This document shows positions 13,352 through 15,513 of a stretch of DNA of 15,513 nt, piece by piece. The notes below the pieces were generated by a model that worked only from the letters and a program-made list of their open reading frames with translations, made no database searches and was not told the DNA's origin. A program made the translations under genes and the position numbers. Within the stretch, counting starts at the first letter, position 1. Each line of letters opens with the position of its first letter. This DNA comes from Halobacteriales archaeon (lineage in GTDB: Archaea > Halobacteriota > Halobacteria > Halorutilales > JAHENH01), in the NCBI GenBank assembly GCA_018609935.1, contig JAHENH010000135.1:1-15513 (forward strand), given 5' to 3'.

Positions 13352-14566
13352 TTATTTTTTTCTTAATTTAAATAGTTGTTCATTTATAGACCCAATATAT
13401 ATAGAATTTGGTGTTACTGCAGGTTCAGAATCTACTTTTGCGTCAATATCATATGTCCATTCTTTCTTTCCTTTTTTTGATATTGCATATAATGCTCCTT
13501 TTTTACTTACCATATAGATACAGTCTTTTGTAACAACTGGAGAACCCTTAATATTGGAATTTGAATTAAAAACCCACATAGCTCTGCCGTTTTGAGGATT
13601 TATAGAATAAAGACGTCCATCTCCATCTACAATATATATTCTTTCTTCATCAATTGTAGGATTGGAATCTAAACTTTTTTGTTTAAATTTCCATTCTATA
13701 TCACCATTTGAAATACCATATAAAATTCCAGATTTGGTGGTTATATATAAATTTTCTCCAAGACAAGGTGAAGAATTTAAATATTCGTGTATATTAAACC
13801 TCCAATTTTTTAGTCCTGTATTAATATTTATAGAATAAACAGTTGACCTATCCGTAACATATAACCTATTTTTTTCAACTACTGGGGCAAACTCAACAGG
13901 TGAATTTAGTTTTATAAAATATTCTGTTTCTTGTTTATCTATATTTATTAGAAATATTTGGCTTTGGTTATTTCCAATATATATCATGGATCCATCGTCT
14001 TTAGGAGAAGTTATAATATTATGTCCTGCCCTTCTATTATTTACTGTTTCTACAATCCAGTTCCTCCCTCCTTTTTCCCTATCTAAGGCATACACATTTC
14101 CACCACCACTACCTATATAAACAGTATCTTCTGTTACTACTGGAGTAAATTCAATCGGCCATTTTGTTTTAAAAACCCATTTCTTCTTTTTTGTATACTT
14201 ATCTATGGAATATATATTTCCGTTTTTAACACCTAAATATACATAATCTTTATATACTATAGGTGTAGACTTAATAGGAGAACCCATTCCTCTAGTCCAA
14301 TCTAGTTTCACTCCTTCCTTAGGACCTGTATATTCCTTCGTAGAACCAGTATTCTTAATATCGTGTCTAAATTGAGTCCACTCTGTAAATCCTTGGTCTA
14401 AATCACTATTATTTGAATTTTTACTATCTTCTATTGTTGTATTATTTTGGTTTTGTTGCTGGGTTTTTTTAGAATTATTTTGTGGATTTCTTTCGGTTTC
14501 TTTCCCACCAGATAAACAACCAGAAAACAATAATGAAAGAGAACCTATAAAACCTCTTCTATCTAT
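13352..14566 (-). CDS. PQQ-repeat beta-propeller lipoprotein with Tat-type signal
   Basis: About 404 residues form a BamB/PQQ-type propeller: roughly eight repeats of 'sPVV..d.vYiGs..G.lYAld...G...W.f', the last half-blade probably closed by an N-terminal strand ('KLDWTRGM'). After the signal comes a Q/N/S/T-rich linker, as in surface-exposed archaeal lipoproteins. The only conventional start, TTG at 14528-14530, would leave 'MFSGCLSGG' without a signal. Reading upstream in frame gives IDRRGFIGSLSLLFSGCLSGG: a twin-arginine motif, a hydrophobic core and a lipobox cysteine, starting at an ATA codon (14564-14566) directly after a TAA. I therefore place the N-terminus at that codon. A TATA-like box is 26-34 nt upstream. 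Role probably in scaffolding or redox at the cell surface; not further assignable. Confidence 0.85.
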   Translation of the reverse strand: MDRRGFIGSLSLLFSGCLSGGKETERNPQNNSKKTQQQNQNNTTIEDSKNSNNSDLDQGFTEWTQFRHDIKNTGSTKEYTGPKEGVKLDWTRGMGSPIKSTPIVYKDYVYLGVKNGNIYSIDKYTKKKKWVFKTKWPIEFTPVVTEDTVYIGSGGGNVYALDREKGGRNWIVETVNNRRAGHNIITSPKDDGSMIYIGNNQSQIFLINIDKQETEYFIKLNSPVEFAPVVEKNRLYVTDRSTVYSININTGLKNWRFNIHEYLNSSPCLGENLYITTKSGILYGISNGDIEWKFKQKSLDSNPTIDEERIYIVDGDGRLYSINPQNGRAMWVFNSNSNIKGSPVVTKDCIYMVSKKGALYAISKKGKKEWTYDIDAKVDSEPAVTPNSIYIGSINEQLFKLRKK

Positions 14567-14590
14567 TTATTTAACCAATACAACATTAAA

Positions 14591-14600
14591 CATATATTAG
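14591..14600 (-). promoter_or_regulatory. TATA-like box of the propeller lipoprotein gene
   Basis: On the minus strand ctaatatatg lies 25-34 nt before the ATA codon at 14566. This is the leaderless spacing seen for other genes here, and it supports translation starting near 14566 rather than at the TTG 36 nt further on. Confidence 0.45.
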
Positions 14601-14667
14601 TTAGTATTTTTCTATTTCTTTCCATAAATCATCCGTCTTTATATTAAATATTTATTTTATAATAAAA

Positions 14668-15130
14668 TTATAAGACTGCTTTATATGTAATTAGTTTTGT
14701 TTTTATTGGTTTTGTGGAATTATTTTTTTCTAAATCGTTGAAATAACTGTATTGATTTATTGTTAAATTTATTAATTTGTTGGAATTTTTACTGTTCCAT
14801 CTTCTACATAGATAATTTGCAAGGTTAGAAAGTAAATTTGAGTTTTGATTTTTGAGGCACCGGTCAAATATAGCATCCATTTATGGTTTGGATATATATC
14901 TTCTATATATTTTATGGTTGATTAATTGTTTTTTATGTTGTGAAGTATATATGTTTTCACCTGATTGCATTTTTCCTGTTCCTGTATAAGATGTGTCTAT
15001 TGGATTGACTGAACTAGACATACTCCATCTATGAGGCTTTAGATAAATATCTTCCTAAATATTCTCTTCTATTTGCTACATATCTGTAAATCCATTCTCG
15101 AAACTTGTTATATTTTTTAGATCTTTTCAA
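14668..15130 (-). pseudogene. Possible broken coding region, transposase-like at best
   Basis: Three minus-strand segments in different frames read like protein. The first is 'KYNKFREWIYRYVANRREY' near 15070-15125, ending in a stop at about 15030. The second is 'MSSSVNPIDTSYTGTGKM' and on, near 15020-14880. The third is the 70-codon frame 14880-14668 starting 'MDAIFDRCLKNQ'. 'VNPxxTS' is a phrase found just before the zinc finger of TnpB-type proteins, but here the cysteines are missing. The frames could be remnants of one disrupted gene, or chance. I do not claim a function. Confidence 0.25.
14871..15054. repeat. Imperfect direct repeat of about 34 bp
   Basis: The stretch at 14871-14904 (tagcatccatttatgg, then tatatatcttc) resembles that at 15021-15054 (tactccatctatgagg, then ataaatatcttc), with roughly three quarters of positions alike when small gaps are allowed. 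Read on the minus strand both encode a phrase like RYxSKP followed by a tryptophan, so this may be a duplicated coding scrap. Confidence 0.4.
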
Positions 15131-15290
15131 TACATAATTAATGGAGAAATATATTTTATTTTTTGTATATAAAAATGTCTGTTCTATAGCTTTAGCACAC
15201 TAATATACTCTTTATCTTTTTCTATTAAATAAGCACAGACTCATAGTTATTGGTAAAACTTTTATTTCTTTTTTGTTAACTCAGAAAAAC

Positions 15291-15389
15291 TTACAACAGA
15301 AAGATTAGAATTCTTATAGAAAAAATCAACCCACCAAGAATAAGAACCACAGTCATCGTATATAAACTGATTTCTTCCCTTTCTCTTAT
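15291..15389 (-). CDS. Tiny predicted single-helix membrane peptide (doubtful)
   Basis: A minus-strand frame encodes a charged start ('REREEISLYT'), then one hydrophobic helix ('MTVVLILGGLIFSIRILIFLL'), up to 32 residues. The first codon after the upstream stop is ATA (15387-15389); the only ATG in frame (15354-15356) would leave 21 residues. A charged head followed by one helix is typical of small membrane proteins, but the length is within chance. Confidence 0.25.
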   Translation of the reverse strand: MREREEISLYTMTVVLILGGLIFSIRILIFLL

Positions 15390-15513
15390 TTATATTTTAT
15401 AAATATAATCTAGGTTTTATTTTCCATATCTTATAAATGATATACAAATATAACTATATTTTTTAATTTTCAATGGATAGAAATATAATAATAAAAAGTA
15501 ATTATATATATAA

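Larger units (their letters stand above)
14567..15513. other. Gene-poor, apparently degenerate region
   Basis: Nearly a kilobase without a convincing gene. It holds the promoter of the propeller gene, a 70-codon minus-strand frame of doubtful status (14668-14880), broken minus-strand frames at about 14900-15130, an imperfect direct repeat (14871-14904 and 15021-15054), and a tiny predicted membrane peptide (15291-15389). The last hundred bases are low-complexity A/T. Confidence 0.5.

Overview
The window is archaeal. It encodes TFB and TBP, the two general factors of archaeal RNA polymerase, a stand-alone RAM (Lrp/AsnC sensor) domain, a DPM1-type glycosyltransferase fused to a GtrA membrane domain, and a thymidylate synthase/dihydrofolate reductase pair whose ThyA carries the insertion and PPCHYTW/QRSGDIALGVPFN signature I associate with haloarchaea. 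The DNA is very AT-rich (by eye about a quarter to a third G+C) and the proteins are lysine-rich rather than strongly acidic. I infer a euryarchaeon from the neighbourhood of Halobacteria and Methanonatronarchaeia, but not an ordinary high-GC haloarchaeon. The exact taxon cannot be settled from this window.

Layout. 1-159: an exact 75-bp tandem repeat running off the left edge, followed by AT-rich DNA. 378-1595 (+): two unrecognised genes, one soluble beta-rich protein and one four-helix membrane protein. 1748-2707 (-): TFB. 2946-6359 (-): a tightly overlapping three-gene operon (GT2-GtrA, GT-C-like membrane enzyme, anchored sequon-rich surface protein) that looks like a surface-glycosylation unit. 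6785-7174 (-): hotdog thioesterase. About 7245-7395: a G+C-richer island with its own TATA-like box, a candidate non-coding RNA. 7557-8111 (-): TBP. 8566-8940 (+): small unknown protein. 9219-9446 (-): RAM-domain protein. 9705-9854 (-): a 49-residue zinc-ribbon protein. About 9940-10246: a relic of an IS200/IS605-type tnpB 3' end, with its structured right-end RNA region but no intact transposase. 10392-11618 (+): a long coiled-coil protein. 11666-13185 (-): thyA-folA. 13352-14566 (-): a PQQ-repeat beta-propeller lipoprotein. 14567-15513: gene-poor, degenerate DNA.

How the parts relate. TFB and TBP act together at promoters, and many genes here have a TATA-like box about 25-33 nt before the start codon, as expected for leaderless archaeal transcripts. 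ThyA and DHFR form one metabolic couple: ThyA makes dTMP and oxidises the folate, and DHFR re-reduces it. In the glycosylation operon the GT2 enzyme would charge a polyprenyl phosphate, the GT-C-like enzyme would use it outside the membrane, and the anchored protein could be a substrate or partner.

Points most worth following: the 75-bp repeat with an ORB-like G-rich motif, the candidate ncRNA downstream of TBP, the orphan tnpB/right-end RNA relic, and a propeller lipoprotein whose twin-arginine signal appears to begin at an AUA codon.
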